NCBI GenBank assembly: GCA_027532825.1
Contig: JAPZTL010000002.1
Coordinates: forward strand, 434,001 to 498,000
Direction of reading: 5' to 3'
Source of the DNA: Silanimonas sp021297925
Lineage (GTDB): Bacteria; Pseudomonadota; Gammaproteobacteria; Xanthomonadales; Xanthomonadaceae
DNA length: 64,000 nucleotides
In this document: positions 27,112 to 35,874 of the stretch, one piece after another
How the letters are laid out: the number at the start of each line of letters is the position of its first letter
How positions within the stretch are numbered: the first letter of the stretch is position 1
Notes under the pieces: model-generated
Database searches by the model: none
The model's input: the letters and a program-made list of their open reading frames with translations, nothing else
What the model was told of the DNA's origin: nothing
Made by a program: the position numbers and the translations under genes

Positions 27112-27885
27112 ATGGCCTCGCCCCGCCCCGCGGACCTCCCCGACTACGAACAGGCTGGCGAACTGAAGTTCGGCCAGGTCGGTATCGCCAACCTGCGCGT
27201 CCGCACCCTCGACGTGGCCCGGCTGGCGTCGGAGATGCGCGAGCGCGTCCAGCGCGCCCCGAAGCTGTTCGAGCGCGCCGCTGTGATCCTCGACTTCGGC
27301 GGCCTGACCCGGCTCCCCGGCGACGACGACGCCCGCGCCCTCGTCACCGCGCTCGAGGCCGCCGGCGTGCATCCGGTCGCACTGGCCTACGGCACGCCGG
27401 AGAACGACGCGCTGGCCGAACGCCTCGGCCTGCCGGTGCTGGCCAAGTTCCGTGCCCAGTACGAGCGGACCGGCGAATCCTCCGCCGCCGAGCCCCCCGC
27501 CGCGCCCCGTCCGGCCGAACCCGAACGCCCGGCGCCCGCGGCGACCCCGGCGGAACCCGGCCTCGTCCAAGCGCTGCCGGTCCGGTCCGGCCAGCAGGTG
27601 TATGCCGCGAACCGCGACCTCACCGTGCTCGGCATGGTCGGCGCCGGCGCGGAAGTCCTGGCCGACGGCTCGATCCATATCTACGGCCCGTTGCGCGGCC
27701 GCGCCATGGCCGGAGCGGCCGGCCACGCCGGGGCGCGCATCTTCTGCCGCGAGTTCCATGCCGAACTCGTGGCCATCGCCGGGCACTACAAGGTGCTCGA
27801 CGACGTCCCCAAGGCGCTGCACGGCAAGGCCGTGCAGGTCTGGCTCGACGAGAACGCGATCCTGCAGATCCAGCCGCTGGCCTGA
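27112..27885 (+). CDS. minC: septum site-determining protein MinC
   Basis: Inhibitor of FtsZ ring formation away from mid-cell, recruited to the membrane by MinD. The 257 residues comprise an N-terminal FtsZ-inhibiting domain (~13-115), a Pro/Ala/Glu-rich linker (~120-155), and the C-terminal beta-helix MinD-binding domain (IHIYGPLRGRAMAG, ARIFCREFHAELVAIAG). It is followed at 28 bases by minD. Confidence 0.96.
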   Translation: MASPRPADLPDYEQAGELKFGQVGIANLRVRTLDVARLASEMRERVQRAPKLFERAAVILDFGGLTRLPGDDDARALVTALEAAGVHPVALAYGTPENDALAERLGLPVLAKFRAQYERTGESSAAEPPAAPRPAEPERPAPAATPAEPGLVQALPVRSGQQVYAANRDLTVLGMVGAGAEVLADGSIHIYGPLRGRAMAGAAGHAGARIFCREFHAELVAIAGHYKVLDDVPKALHGKAVQVWLDENAILQIQPLA

Positions 27886-27913
27886 CGGCCTCACGAAACA
27901 CGGAGAAACGACC

Positions 27914-28723
27914 TTGGCGGAAATCCTCGTAGTCACTTCGGGCAAGGGCGGCGTCGGCAAGACGACGACCTCGGCCAGCATCGCGATGGGCCTCGCCCGC
28001 GCCGGCAAGAAGACCGCCGTCATCGATTTCGACGTCGGCCTGCGCAACCTCGACCTGATCATGGGCTGCGAGCGCCGCGTGGTGTACGACTTCGTCAACG
28101 TCGTGCACGGCGAGGCCTCGCTGAAGCAGGCGCTGATCAAGGACAAGCGCTTCGACAACCTGTTCGTGCTCGCCGCGTCGCAGACCCGCGACAAGGACGC
28201 GCTCACCAAGGAAGGCGTCGAGAAGGTGCTGAAGGACCTCGCCGACGACGGCTTCGACTTCATCGTCTGCGACTCGCCGGCCGGGATCGAGAAGGGAGCG
28301 TTCCTCGCGATGTACTTCGCCGACCGCGCGCTGGTCGTCGTGAACCCGGAGGTGTCTTCGGTGCGCGACTCCGACCGCATCCTCGGCCTACTGCAGAGCA
28401 AGACCCGGAAGGCCGAGGGCGGCGAGCGCATCAAGGAGCACCTGCTGCTGACCCGCTACAACCCGGAACGCGTCGAGCGCGGCGAGATGCTGTCGATCGC
28501 CGACGTCGAGGAGATCCTCGGCCTGAAGGTGATCGGCGTGATCCCGGAGTCGCCGGACGTGCTGCAGGCCTCGAACGCCGGCAACCCGGTCATCCTCGAC
28601 GAGCAGAGCGCCGCTGGGCAGGCCTACACCGACGCCATCGCCCGCCTGCTGGGCGAGGACCGTCCGATGCGCTTCACGACGGCCGAGAAGAAGGGTTTCT
28701 TCGCCAAGATCTTCGGGGGCTGA
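27914..28723 (+). CDS. minD: septum site-determining ATPase MinD
   Basis: Membrane-cycling ATPase that carries MinC and oscillates with MinE. The 269-residue protein starts at a TTG codon (27914), giving LAEILVVTSGKGGVGKTT with the deviant Walker A directly where all MinD proteins have it. No ATG lies between the minC stop and this motif. Other motifs are FDVGLRNLDLIMGCERR and CDSPAGIEKGA; the C-terminal membrane-binding amphipathic helix is KKGFFAKIFGG. Length equals E. coli MinD (270). Confidence 0.96.
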   Translation: MAEILVVTSGKGGVGKTTTSASIAMGLARAGKKTAVIDFDVGLRNLDLIMGCERRVVYDFVNVVHGEASLKQALIKDKRFDNLFVLAASQTRDKDALTKEGVEKVLKDLADDGFDFIVCDSPAGIEKGAFLAMYFADRALVVVNPEVSSVRDSDRILGLLQSKTRKAEGGERIKEHLLLTRYNPERVERGEMLSIADVEEILGLKVIGVIPESPDVLQASNAGNPVILDEQSAAGQAYTDAIARLLGEDRPMRFTTAEKKGFFAKIFGG

Positions 28724-28724
28724 C

Positions 28725-28991
28725 ATGGGCCTGTTCGATTTCCTGACGGGCAAGAAGCCCGCGACCGCGAACCTCGCGAAGGAGCGCCTGCGCATCATCG
28801 TCGCGCAGGAGCGCAGCACCCGCGGCGGCCCCGACTACCTGCCCCTGCTGCAGCGCGAGCTGCTCGAAGTGATCCGCAAGTACGTGAACGTCGACGTCGA
28901 TGCGGTGAAGGTCGACTTGGTGAAGGACGGCGAGCACGACGTGCTCGACATCTCCGTCTCGCTACCGGACGCCAAGGGTGGCACCCCATGA
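28725..28991 (+). CDS. minE: cell division topological specificity factor MinE
   Basis: Stimulates MinD ATPase and restricts MinCD to the poles. The 88 residues include the N-terminal membrane/anti-MinCD segment (LFDFLTGKK) and the helix LAKERLRIIVAQERS followed by the dimerisation domain (LLEVIRKYVNVDVDAVKV). It starts 1 base after minD and its stop overlaps the ATG of the next gene by 4 bases. Confidence 0.96.
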   Translation: MGLFDFLTGKKPATANLAKERLRIIVAQERSTRGGPDYLPLLQRELLEVIRKYVNVDVDAVKVDLVKDGEHDVLDISVSLPDAKGGTP

Positions 28992-29731
28992 CCTGCGGAC
29001 CGCTTCGTATCGCATTGGCAGCCTGTCTCGCTATCGCTACTTGTTCGAGCACGACGATCGCCCCAGCAAACGCCAGGCAAACCGACGGGTCTTTCGTCGT
29101 GATGCCTGTCCATTCCTACTTGCGCAAGGAGTTCGGCACCGTACGCCTCGAGCTGGGGGCTGATTCGGAAGGCAACGCGTCGGAAGTCCGTGTTTTGGAA
29201 TCATCGGGACATCCTCGCCTCGATACTGCTGCATTTCATCAGGTGAGCGGCTTGAGCATCAGCTCTGGTGAGCTGACAGAAGACATGAGAAATGGCCGAG
29301 TCAAGAAGCAGGTGCAGGTTACCTTTCCCGCCCGTCTCCATAACCTCTCGGATGACCGCATTACCGCACTGACGGCGATGACATGCGGAGAAGCAATGAA
29401 GGAGTTCGGCGAGAAGGTCGGCGGAGCGACCGGAACGGCGCTGGTGTTGGTGCCCCCCTTTTCTGATGTGTTGCCTGTCCTCTCCCCTTTCGTCGAAGTC
29501 TACGCCGAACTGGTCAACACTCCTCCCGAAGAGATCGATCGAACGTTCAACGGACAAATGCTTGCCGCAGACGTCATGCTCGGACCCGTCGTCCATCATC
29601 TGTCTCGCGTCCAGAAGCATTGCGAAGGTCATCCGGACCAGCTCTTCCTTGACTCCATCTTTTCTTGGGAAAAGGGACTGACGATCGAGCGCGACGTGAC
29701 GGATCCTCCGCCGCCAGAAGAGGCTGATTGA
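28988..29731 (+). CDS. exported protein with TonB C-terminal-like domain, unusually AT-rich
   Basis: A 247-residue exported protein. The N-terminus (PLRIALAACLAIATCSS) is a signal peptide and may carry a lipobox at Cys19. Residues ~50-85 (GTVRLELGADSEGNASEVRVLESSGHPRLDTAAF) look like the TonB C-terminal/energy-transducer fold; the remainder is not recognised. The gene is clearly AT-richer than its neighbours (one counted 60-base line at 29341 is 53% GC, one at 30181 is 82%). It nevertheless overlaps minE by 4 bases and ends 1 base before the next start. Recent acquisition is likely. Confidence 0.75.
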   Translation: MTCGPLRIALAACLAIATCSSTTIAPANARQTDGSFVVMPVHSYLRKEFGTVRLELGADSEGNASEVRVLESSGHPRLDTAAFHQVSGLSISSGELTEDMRNGRVKKQVQVTFPARLHNLSDDRITALTAMTCGEAMKEFGEKVGGATGTALVLVPPFSDVLPVLSPFVEVYAELVNTPPEEIDRTFNGQMLAADVMLGPVVHHLSRVQKHCEGHPDQLFLDSIFSWEKGLTIERDVTDPPPPEEAD

Positions 29732-29732
29732 T

Positions 29733-30230
29733 TTGCTCGTTGTGCTTCTGTCGGATGTGGGCTGGGCCACACCGGCCGCCCTGCTCGCCCGCTTCGGCCT
29801 CGAGCTGGTCGAAGTCGAGCCGGGCGAGGCCATCCCGGGAAGTTACTGGGGCGACGCCGAAGCCGGGATCATCGGTTCCCGCGTGCATGCGCGCGCCGAC
29901 ACCCCGGTGCATTCCCTGCTGCACGAGGCCGGGCACCTGATGGTGATGCCGCCGGAACGCCGCGCCGCCGTGCACACCGATGCCGGTGACACCCAGCGTG
30001 ACGAAGACGCGGTGTGCTTCCTGCAACTTCTTCTTGCCGAAGAGCTCCCTCGCTTCGGCCGCGAGCGCGCCTTCGCCGACATGGACGCCTGGGGCTACAC
30101 CTTCCGACTGGGCTCGGCGAAGGCCTGGTTCGAACACGACGCCGAGGACGCCGCCGCGTACCTGGCCTCCCTGCCCCACCTCGAGGGCCGCCTGCCGACG
30201 CCGCCCGGCGCGGAACGCCGCGCGGCATGA
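29733..30230 (+). CDS. small HExxH-motif protein of unknown function
   Basis: A 165-residue cytoplasmic protein. The visible landmark is HSLLHEAGHLMVMPPERR, an HExxH zinc-binding motif, with candidate third ligands in EDAVCFLQLLLAEEL downstream. There is no signal peptide. It may be a small metallopeptidase-like protein or a non-peptidase metal protein; no family was recognised. The start shown is a TTG 1 base after the preceding stop; a GTG 24 bases later is possible. It overlaps the EamA gene by 4 bases. Confidence 0.7.
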   Translation: MLVVLLSDVGWATPAALLARFGLELVEVEPGEAIPGSYWGDAEAGIIGSRVHARADTPVHSLLHEAGHLMVMPPERRAAVHTDAGDTQRDEDAVCFLQLLLAEELPRFGRERAFADMDAWGYTFRLGSAKAWFEHDAEDAAAYLASLPHLEGRLPTPPGAERRAA

Positions 30231-31153
30231 GCCTGCACGCAAGCAGCGGACGCTGGCGCCTCGGACTGCTGCTGGCCCTCGTCACCGCCGGCTGCTGGGC
30301 GACGCTGCCCGTCGCCCTCAAGCTCACGCTGGAACAGGTCGACGCGATCACCCTGACATGGTTCCGCTTCCTCGTGGCGGCGGGCGTCATGGGCGCATGG
30401 CTGGCGGCGCGCCGGGGATTCCCGGCGTTCCGCACGCTCTCGGGCAAGCACTGGGCGATGCTGCTGCTCGCCGGGCTGATGCTGCTCGGCAACTACGTCT
30501 TCTACCTGCTGGGCGTGCAGTACACGACGCCAGCGAATGCGCAGCTGATCATCCAGTTGGCACCCCTGCTGATGGCGCTCGGCGGCATCGTCGTGTTCAA
30601 GGAACGGTTCGCCGCCGAGCAATGGCTCGGGCTCGCGGTGATCGTGGCGGGACTCGGCCTGTTCTTCGGCGAGCAGAACGCCAGCCATGGCGGCGACTAC
30701 GCCTTGGGCGCCAGCCTCGTCGTGCTCGCGGCGGTGGTCTGGGCGGTCTACGCCCTGCTGCAGAAGCAGCTGCTGGTCCAGCTCTCCTCGCCGACCATCC
30801 TCGGCGCCATCTACGCGCTCGCCGCGCTGCTGCTGTGGCCATTCGCCGCGCCCTCGGTGCTGCTGGAGCTCGACGCCTTGCACGCCCTGCTGCTCGGATA
30901 CTGCGCGCTCAACACGCTGGTCGCGTACGGCGCTTTCGCCGAAGCGCTGGCGCACTGGGAGGCGTCGCGGGTGTCGGCGATCCTCGCCACGACGCCAATC
31001 CTGTGCGTCGGCGCCGTGGCGGGCGTCCACGCCATCTGGCCGGCACTCATCGAGGCGGAACAGCTCGGCATGTTGGGCTGGGCCGGCGCCCTGCTGGTGC
31101 TGGCCGGCTCGGCGGCCGCGAGCCTTTTCTCGGCGCGCAAGCCGGCGGAGTGA
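30227..31153 (+). CDS. EamA/DMT family transporter
   Basis: Inner-membrane protein of 308 residues with ten predicted helices in two EamA repeats (first TAGCWATLPVALKL, second YALGASLVVLAAVVWAVYALLQK). The N-terminal half contains TTPANAQLIIQLAPLLMALGGIVVFKER, the usual EamA signature. Substrate unknown; metabolite or amino acid export is typical. Starts in an ATGA overlap with the HExxH gene, so minC through this gene may be one long transcript. Confidence 0.9.
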   Translation: MSLHASSGRWRLGLLLALVTAGCWATLPVALKLTLEQVDAITLTWFRFLVAAGVMGAWLAARRGFPAFRTLSGKHWAMLLLAGLMLLGNYVFYLLGVQYTTPANAQLIIQLAPLLMALGGIVVFKERFAAEQWLGLAVIVAGLGLFFGEQNASHGGDYALGASLVVLAAVVWAVYALLQKQLLVQLSSPTILGAIYALAALLLWPFAAPSVLLELDALHALLLGYCALNTLVAYGAFAEALAHWEASRVSAILATTPILCVGAVAGVHAIWPALIEAEQLGMLGWAGALLVLAGSAAASLFSARKPAE

Positions 31154-31178
31154 CGCCCTCGCCGGGAGGATGCCCGGA

Positions 31179-31415
31179 TCAGGCGGCGAGCATCGAGGCG
31201 ATCTCGTCCTTGAGCGCGAGGCGCTGGCGTCGGAGCGAGGACTCGTGCTGTTCGGCAACCGCCTCCGTCCGGGCTTCGGCGCGATGGATGGCGCGATTGA
31301 CCTCGTGGTACTGGTCGCAAAGCCTCGCGAAATGGGCGCTCGACCGCTTCAGCGCGTGGATGCGCTCGACGTGCTCGGGGAACTCCTCGGCGAGTTCATG
31401 CGGCGTGTGCGACAT
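31179..31415 (-). CDS. small DUF465/YdcH-like protein
   Basis: A 78-residue helical protein from the ATG at 31415 (MSHTPHELAEEFPEHVERIH). The pattern of an N-terminal HELAEEFP segment and a charged helical hairpin ending in LALKDEIASML matches the YdcH/DUF465 family. Function unknown. It lies alone between two plus-strand genes. Confidence 0.88.
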   Translation of the reverse strand: MSHTPHELAEEFPEHVERIHALKRSSAHFARLCDQYHEVNRAIHRAEARTEAVAEQHESSLRRQRLALKDEIASMLAA

Positions 31416-31571
31416 GTCGGGTTCTTCCTGCGTTGGGGCGGAAACCCATCGTCGCGCAGCCTCGACCGCGGCGGTTGACGGCAATCAAGCCAACCCCGAC
31501 GCATCGCCACAGTTGTCGGACGCCGGCCACTGCCCTAGCCTTGACACCGTCTTCACCAACCGGAGCCGGCC

Positions 31572-33509
31572 ATGCGCCTGCGCTGCACCGTCCTTGCGCT
31601 GTCCCTCGCCGCTGCCTGCGCGGCAATGGCCCAGACCCCGCCGCCCGCCAACGAGACCGCCGACCAGTTCGCCGCGCGCGTCAACGCCACTTTCGCCGAG
31701 TACTTCGAGGAAGGCACGTCGGCGGCGTGGCTCTCGCAGACCTACATCAACGGCGACACCGCGCGCATCAGCGCGTTGGCCAGCGAACGTGGCCTGTCAC
31801 GGTTCAATGCGCTGGTGGAACAGGCCAAGCGCTTCGAAGGCCAGCCCATGTCGCCGGCCACGGCCCGCACCATCGCCCTGCTGAAGCTCGGCACCTCGAT
31901 GCCTGCCCCGCGTGACGCCCGTAAGCTCCGCGAACTGGCGACCATCGCCACGCGCCTCGACCAGACCTATGGCGCCGGCCAGTGGTGCGAGGGCGAAGGC
32001 CCGCAGCGGAAATGCCAGAACATCAGCCAGATCAGCGAAACGCTGGCCACCAACCGCGATTACGACGCCCAGCTCGCCGCCTGGCAGGGCTGGCACACGA
32101 TTTCGGTGCCGATGCGTCGCGATTACCAGCGTTTCGTCGAACTGACGAACGAGGGCGCGCGGGAGATGGGCTATGCCAACACCGGCGCCATGTGGCGCGC
32201 CGGCTACGACATGCCCGCCGACGCCTTCGCCGCCGAGACCGACCGCCTGTGGGGCCAGGTGCAGCCGCTTTACGAACAGCTGCAGTGCTACGCCCGCGAG
32301 AAGCTCGTCGCGCAGTACGGCGCGGACAAGGGGCAGGTCAACGGCCTGCTCCCGGCCCACCTGACGGGCAACCTGTGGCAGCAGGACTGGGGCAACCTCT
32401 GGCCGCTCCTGCAGCCCTACCCCGGTGCCGCCAGCCTCGACCTCAACAGCGTGCTGAAGGCGCAGCGCGACGAGCGCCTCGCGAAGATCCTTGCGGCTCT
32501 CCCGGTTCTTCCGCCGGAGAAGCGGGAGGAGGCGATCCTCCAGCAGGCCGAGGCCACCCGCCAGGCCGACCACGAGACAGCCGTCGCCATGACCAAGCTG
32601 GCCGAGGGCTTCTACACGGGCCTCGGCATGCCCGCGCTGCCGGAGAGCTTCTACACGCAGTCGCAGCTGCTGCGCCCGCGCGACCGGGACGTGGTCTGCC
32701 ACGCCAGCGCCTGGCAGATGAACCCCGAGGCCAGCGACGTGCGCATCAAGATGTGCATCGAACCGACGGAAGAGGAGCTCACCACGATCTACCACGAGCT
32801 CGGCCACATCTATTACTTCCTCGCCTACAAGGACCAACCGCTGAGCTTCCAGACCGGCGCGCACGACGGTTTCCACGAGGCGATCGGCGACACCATCGTC
32901 CTGTCGATGACGCCGGAGTACCTGCGGTCGGTGGGCCTGGTCGGCGAGGCGGAAGTGAGCCGCGAGGCCACCATCAACGCGCAGATGCGCATGGCGCTGG
33001 CGAAAGTGGCCTTCATGCCCTTCGGCCTGATGATCGACCGCTGGCGTTGGGGCGTGTTCGACGGCTCGATCACCCCGGACCGCTACAACGCGGCGTGGTG
33101 GGAGCTGAAGGCGAAGTACCAGGGCGTCGCGCCGGCTACGCCGCGCGGCGAGGAATTCTTCGATGCCGGCGCCAAGTACCACGTGCCCGGCAACACGCCG
33201 TACACGCGCTATTTCCTCTCGCACGTGCTGCAGTTCCAGTTCTACAAGGCGCTGTGCGATGCCTCCGGCTTCAAGGGCCCGCTGTACGAGTGCAGCTATG
33301 CCGGCAACCCGGAAGCCGGCCGCCGCTACTGGGCGATGATGCAGAAGGGGGCCAGCCAGCCCTGGCAGAAGACCCTGAAGGAACTGACCGGCGGCGAGCA
33401 GATGGACGCCTCGGCCGTGCTGGAGTACTTCGCGCCGCTGCAGGCCTGGCTGAAGGAGCAGAACGCCGGAAAAGCCTGCGGCTGGCCAGCCGAAGGCCCG
33501 GCGCGCTGA
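31572..33509 (+). CDS. M2 family peptidyl-dipeptidase (ACE homologue)
   Basis: Exported zinc dipeptidyl carboxypeptidase related to angiotensin-converting enzyme, as described in Xanthomonas. The 645 residues begin with a signal peptide (LALSLAAACAAMAQ). Zinc ligands are His408 and His412 in IYHELGHIYYF, with the third ligand Glu in HDGFHEAIGDTIVLS. The length matches single-domain bacterial ACE. It ends 1 base before the Rieske oxygenase gene, so it likely heads a three-gene operon releasing dipeptides in the periplasm. Confidence 0.95.
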   Translation: MRLRCTVLALSLAAACAAMAQTPPPANETADQFAARVNATFAEYFEEGTSAAWLSQTYINGDTARISALASERGLSRFNALVEQAKRFEGQPMSPATARTIALLKLGTSMPAPRDARKLRELATIATRLDQTYGAGQWCEGEGPQRKCQNISQISETLATNRDYDAQLAAWQGWHTISVPMRRDYQRFVELTNEGAREMGYANTGAMWRAGYDMPADAFAAETDRLWGQVQPLYEQLQCYAREKLVAQYGADKGQVNGLLPAHLTGNLWQQDWGNLWPLLQPYPGAASLDLNSVLKAQRDERLAKILAALPVLPPEKREEAILQQAEATRQADHETAVAMTKLAEGFYTGLGMPALPESFYTQSQLLRPRDRDVVCHASAWQMNPEASDVRIKMCIEPTEEELTTIYHELGHIYYFLAYKDQPLSFQTGAHDGFHEAIGDTIVLSMTPEYLRSVGLVGEAEVSREATINAQMRMALAKVAFMPFGLMIDRWRWGVFDGSITPDRYNAAWWELKAKYQGVAPATPRGEEFFDAGAKYHVPGNTPYTRYFLSHVLQFQFYKALCDASGFKGPLYECSYAGNPEAGRRYWAMMQKGASQPWQKTLKELTGGEQMDASAVLEYFAPLQAWLKEQNAGKACGWPAEGPAR

Positions 33510-33510
33510 G

Positions 33511-34581
33511 ATGGCCGGCGACCCGCTCGCGCCGCAGCCCCTGCGCGGGGCTCGCGCCCTCGATCCACGCTTCTACACGGCGGACACGATGCGGGTGCTC
33601 GACCGGGACGCGGTGTTCAGGACCACCTGGCACCTGGTCGGCCATGCCGGGCAGATTCCGGAAGCGGGCGACCACCTCGTGGTGGAAACCGCGTTGGCGC
33701 CGGTCGTGGTCCTGCGCACCGTCGACGGCACGATCCGTGCGTTCCACAACGTGTGCCGGCACCGGGCCGGCCCCCTCGCCCTCTGCGACGGCAAGGGGGC
33801 CAAGGCTCTGCACTGCAAGTACCACGGCTGGACATACACCCTCGATGGCGAGTTGCGCAGCGCCCCGGAAATGACCCCGCTGCGCGAGCACGGGCTCGAG
33901 GGCACGCGCCTGCACGGGCTCGAGGTCGCGGTGTGGCACGACCTCGTGTTCGTCGCCGAGGCCGGCGCCGTCCCCTTCCCAGCCTACAGCGCGGGATGGG
34001 AGGGCCCATTGCGGTCCCTGTCGCCCGCCGGCTACCGCTTCCATCGGCGCATCCACTACGACGTCGCCTGCAACTGGAAGGTCTACTGCGACAACTACCT
34101 CGAGGGCTACCACGTCCCGCACATCCACCCGGGATTGAACGCCCTGCTCGACTACCGCCAGTACGTGACCGAGGCCGGGGACTGGTTCTCCTTCCAGCAC
34201 AGCCCGCTGGAGAGCGCGGATGGGCTGTACGGCGACGGTGACGCCGTCTACTACTTCCTGCACCCGAACACGATGCTCAACCTGCTGCCGGGCCGGCTGC
34301 AGGTGAACCGGGTGATCCCCCTCGGCGTCGATCGCTGCCGCGTGTACTTCGAGTACTACTACCGGCCGGATGATTCCCCCGAAGGGGTCGCCCGCCGCGA
34401 GGCGGACCACGCGTTCTCCCACGAGGTCCAGCTCGAGGACCTCGGCATCTGCGAGCACGTGCAACGCGGCCTGGAGAGCGGCGCCTACGAGCCCGGCGTG
34501 CTGAACCCGTTGCGCGAGAACGCCGTCCACCATTTCCACGAACTGCTGCGCCGCGCCTACCGCGAGGCGAGGGCCGAATGA
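33511..34581 (+). CDS. Rieske-type aromatic ring-hydroxylating oxygenase, alpha subunit
   Basis: Oxygenase with a [2Fe-2S] Rieske domain and a mononuclear iron site. In 356 residues the cluster ligands are Cys82-x-His84 and Cys102-x2-His105 (CRHRAGP and CKYHGW). The iron site has DNYLEGYHVPH (His201, His204), and the third ligand probably lies in VQLEDLGICEHVQRG. No small subunit, ferredoxin or reductase gene is adjacent, so a housekeeping reductase must serve it. The closest known shapes are single-component choline/carnitine or stachydrine-type oxygenases, but the substrate is not evident. Coupled to the permease gene by a 4-base overlap. Confidence 0.88.
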   Translation: MAGDPLAPQPLRGARALDPRFYTADTMRVLDRDAVFRTTWHLVGHAGQIPEAGDHLVVETALAPVVVLRTVDGTIRAFHNVCRHRAGPLALCDGKGAKALHCKYHGWTYTLDGELRSAPEMTPLREHGLEGTRLHGLEVAVWHDLVFVAEAGAVPFPAYSAGWEGPLRSLSPAGYRFHRRIHYDVACNWKVYCDNYLEGYHVPHIHPGLNALLDYRQYVTEAGDWFSFQHSPLESADGLYGDGDAVYYFLHPNTMLNLLPGRLQVNRVIPLGVDRCRVYFEYYYRPDDSPEGVARREADHAFSHEVQLEDLGICEHVQRGLESGAYEPGVLNPLRENAVHHFHELLRRAYREARAE

Positions 34582-35858
34582 GCGGGCATCGGCCGATCGG
34601 GCTGTGGGGCGCCACCGCGCTGGTGGTGGGCAGCATGATCGGTTCGGGCGTTTTCCTGCTGCCGGCGACCCTCGCACCCTGGGGCGCAGCGAGCCTGTGG
34701 GGTTGGGCGCTCACGCTGTCGGGCGCCCTGCTGCTCGCGACGGTGTACGCGTGGCTCGCGGGGTCCGCCAGCGAGAGCGGCGGCTCCTATCTTTACGCGC
34801 GCCGGGCGTTCGGCGACGACGTCGCCTTCTTCGTGGCCTGGAGCAACTGGATCTGCATGTGGGTCGGGAACGCGGCCCTCGCCGTCGCGTTCGCCGGAAG
34901 CCTCGGGGCATTGGTACCGGCCGTGGCCGCCTCGCCGACGAGCGGGGCCATCGCGGCGCTTGCGGTGCTGTGGCTCACCACGCTGACGAACCTGGCCGGA
35001 CTGCGCGAGGCGAACGGGGTGCAGCTCGCGACCACGGTGCTCAAGATCGTGCCGCTCGTGCTCTTCGGGGTGTTCGCCCTCGGCGAGGTGGACCTTGGCC
35101 GCTTCCATCCGGTCAACCCCAGTGGCGAAGCGCCCTTGGCCGTCGCGAGTGCGGTCGCCGCCATCACACTCTGGGCGTTCCTCGGTTTCGAGGCCGCGAC
35201 CATCCCGGCGGGGAGCGTCCGCGACGCGTCGCGCGTCGTGCCGCGCGCCACCGTGATCGGCATGCTGATCGCCGGCATCGCGACGATGCTCGCTTGCACC
35301 GTGGTGATCGGCCTCCTGCCCCGCGACGTTCTGGCCGCGTCGGCCGCGCCCATGGCCGAGGCGGCCGCGGCGGTCTGGGGCCCCTTGGCCGGCAAGGCCA
35401 TGGCCGTGGTGGCGACGATCTCCTGCTTCGGGGCCCTGAACGGCTGGGTGATGCTGCAGGCCCAGGTGCCGATGGCCGCGGCTCGGGACGGCTTGTTCCC
35501 GTCGGCGTTCGGCCGGACCGATGCGCGAGGGACGCCGCGCCTCGGGCTGGTGCTGAGCAGCGGGCTCGCGACGGCGCTGGTGTTCGCCAACTACGACCAG
35601 CACCTCGTGGCGCTGTTCACCTTCGCCATCCTGCTCGCCACGGCGGCCGCCCTGCTGCCCTACGCGGTGAGCGTGGCGGCGTGGTGGCACGGCGCGCGCG
35701 GCGAACCCGCGTGGCGGAAGGGCGTCGCGCTGCTGGCGATCAGCTATGCGGCGTGGGCGCTGGTCGGCACGGGGCGGGAGGCCCTGCTGTGGGGTGGCGC
35801 CCTGCTGCTGGCGGGCGTGCCCGTGCTGGCCGTCCTGCGCCGGCGACGGGCGCGCTAG
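34578..35858 (+). CDS. APC-family amino acid/amine permease
   Basis: Inner-membrane transporter of 426 residues and twelve predicted helices. The N-terminus ATALVVGSMIGSGVFLLPA is the substrate-site signature of the AdiC/PotE/CadB branch of amino acid-polyamine-organocation carriers, and LWAFLGFEAATIPAGSV marks helix 6. It likely brings in an amino acid or amine that the coupled Rieske oxygenase acts on. Confidence 0.9.
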   Translation: MSGHRPIGLWGATALVVGSMIGSGVFLLPATLAPWGAASLWGWALTLSGALLLATVYAWLAGSASESGGSYLYARRAFGDDVAFFVAWSNWICMWVGNAALAVAFAGSLGALVPAVAASPTSGAIAALAVLWLTTLTNLAGLREANGVQLATTVLKIVPLVLFGVFALGEVDLGRFHPVNPSGEAPLAVASAVAAITLWAFLGFEAATIPAGSVRDASRVVPRATVIGMLIAGIATMLACTVVIGLLPRDVLAASAAPMAEAAAAVWGPLAGKAMAVVATISCFGALNGWVMLQAQVPMAAARDGLFPSAFGRTDARGTPRLGLVLSSGLATALVFANYDQHLVALFTFAILLATAAALLPYAVSVAAWWHGARGEPAWRKGVALLAISYAAWALVGTGREALLWGGALLLAGVPVLAVLRRRRAR

Positions 35859-35874
35859 CCCCGCGCCGCACCCC

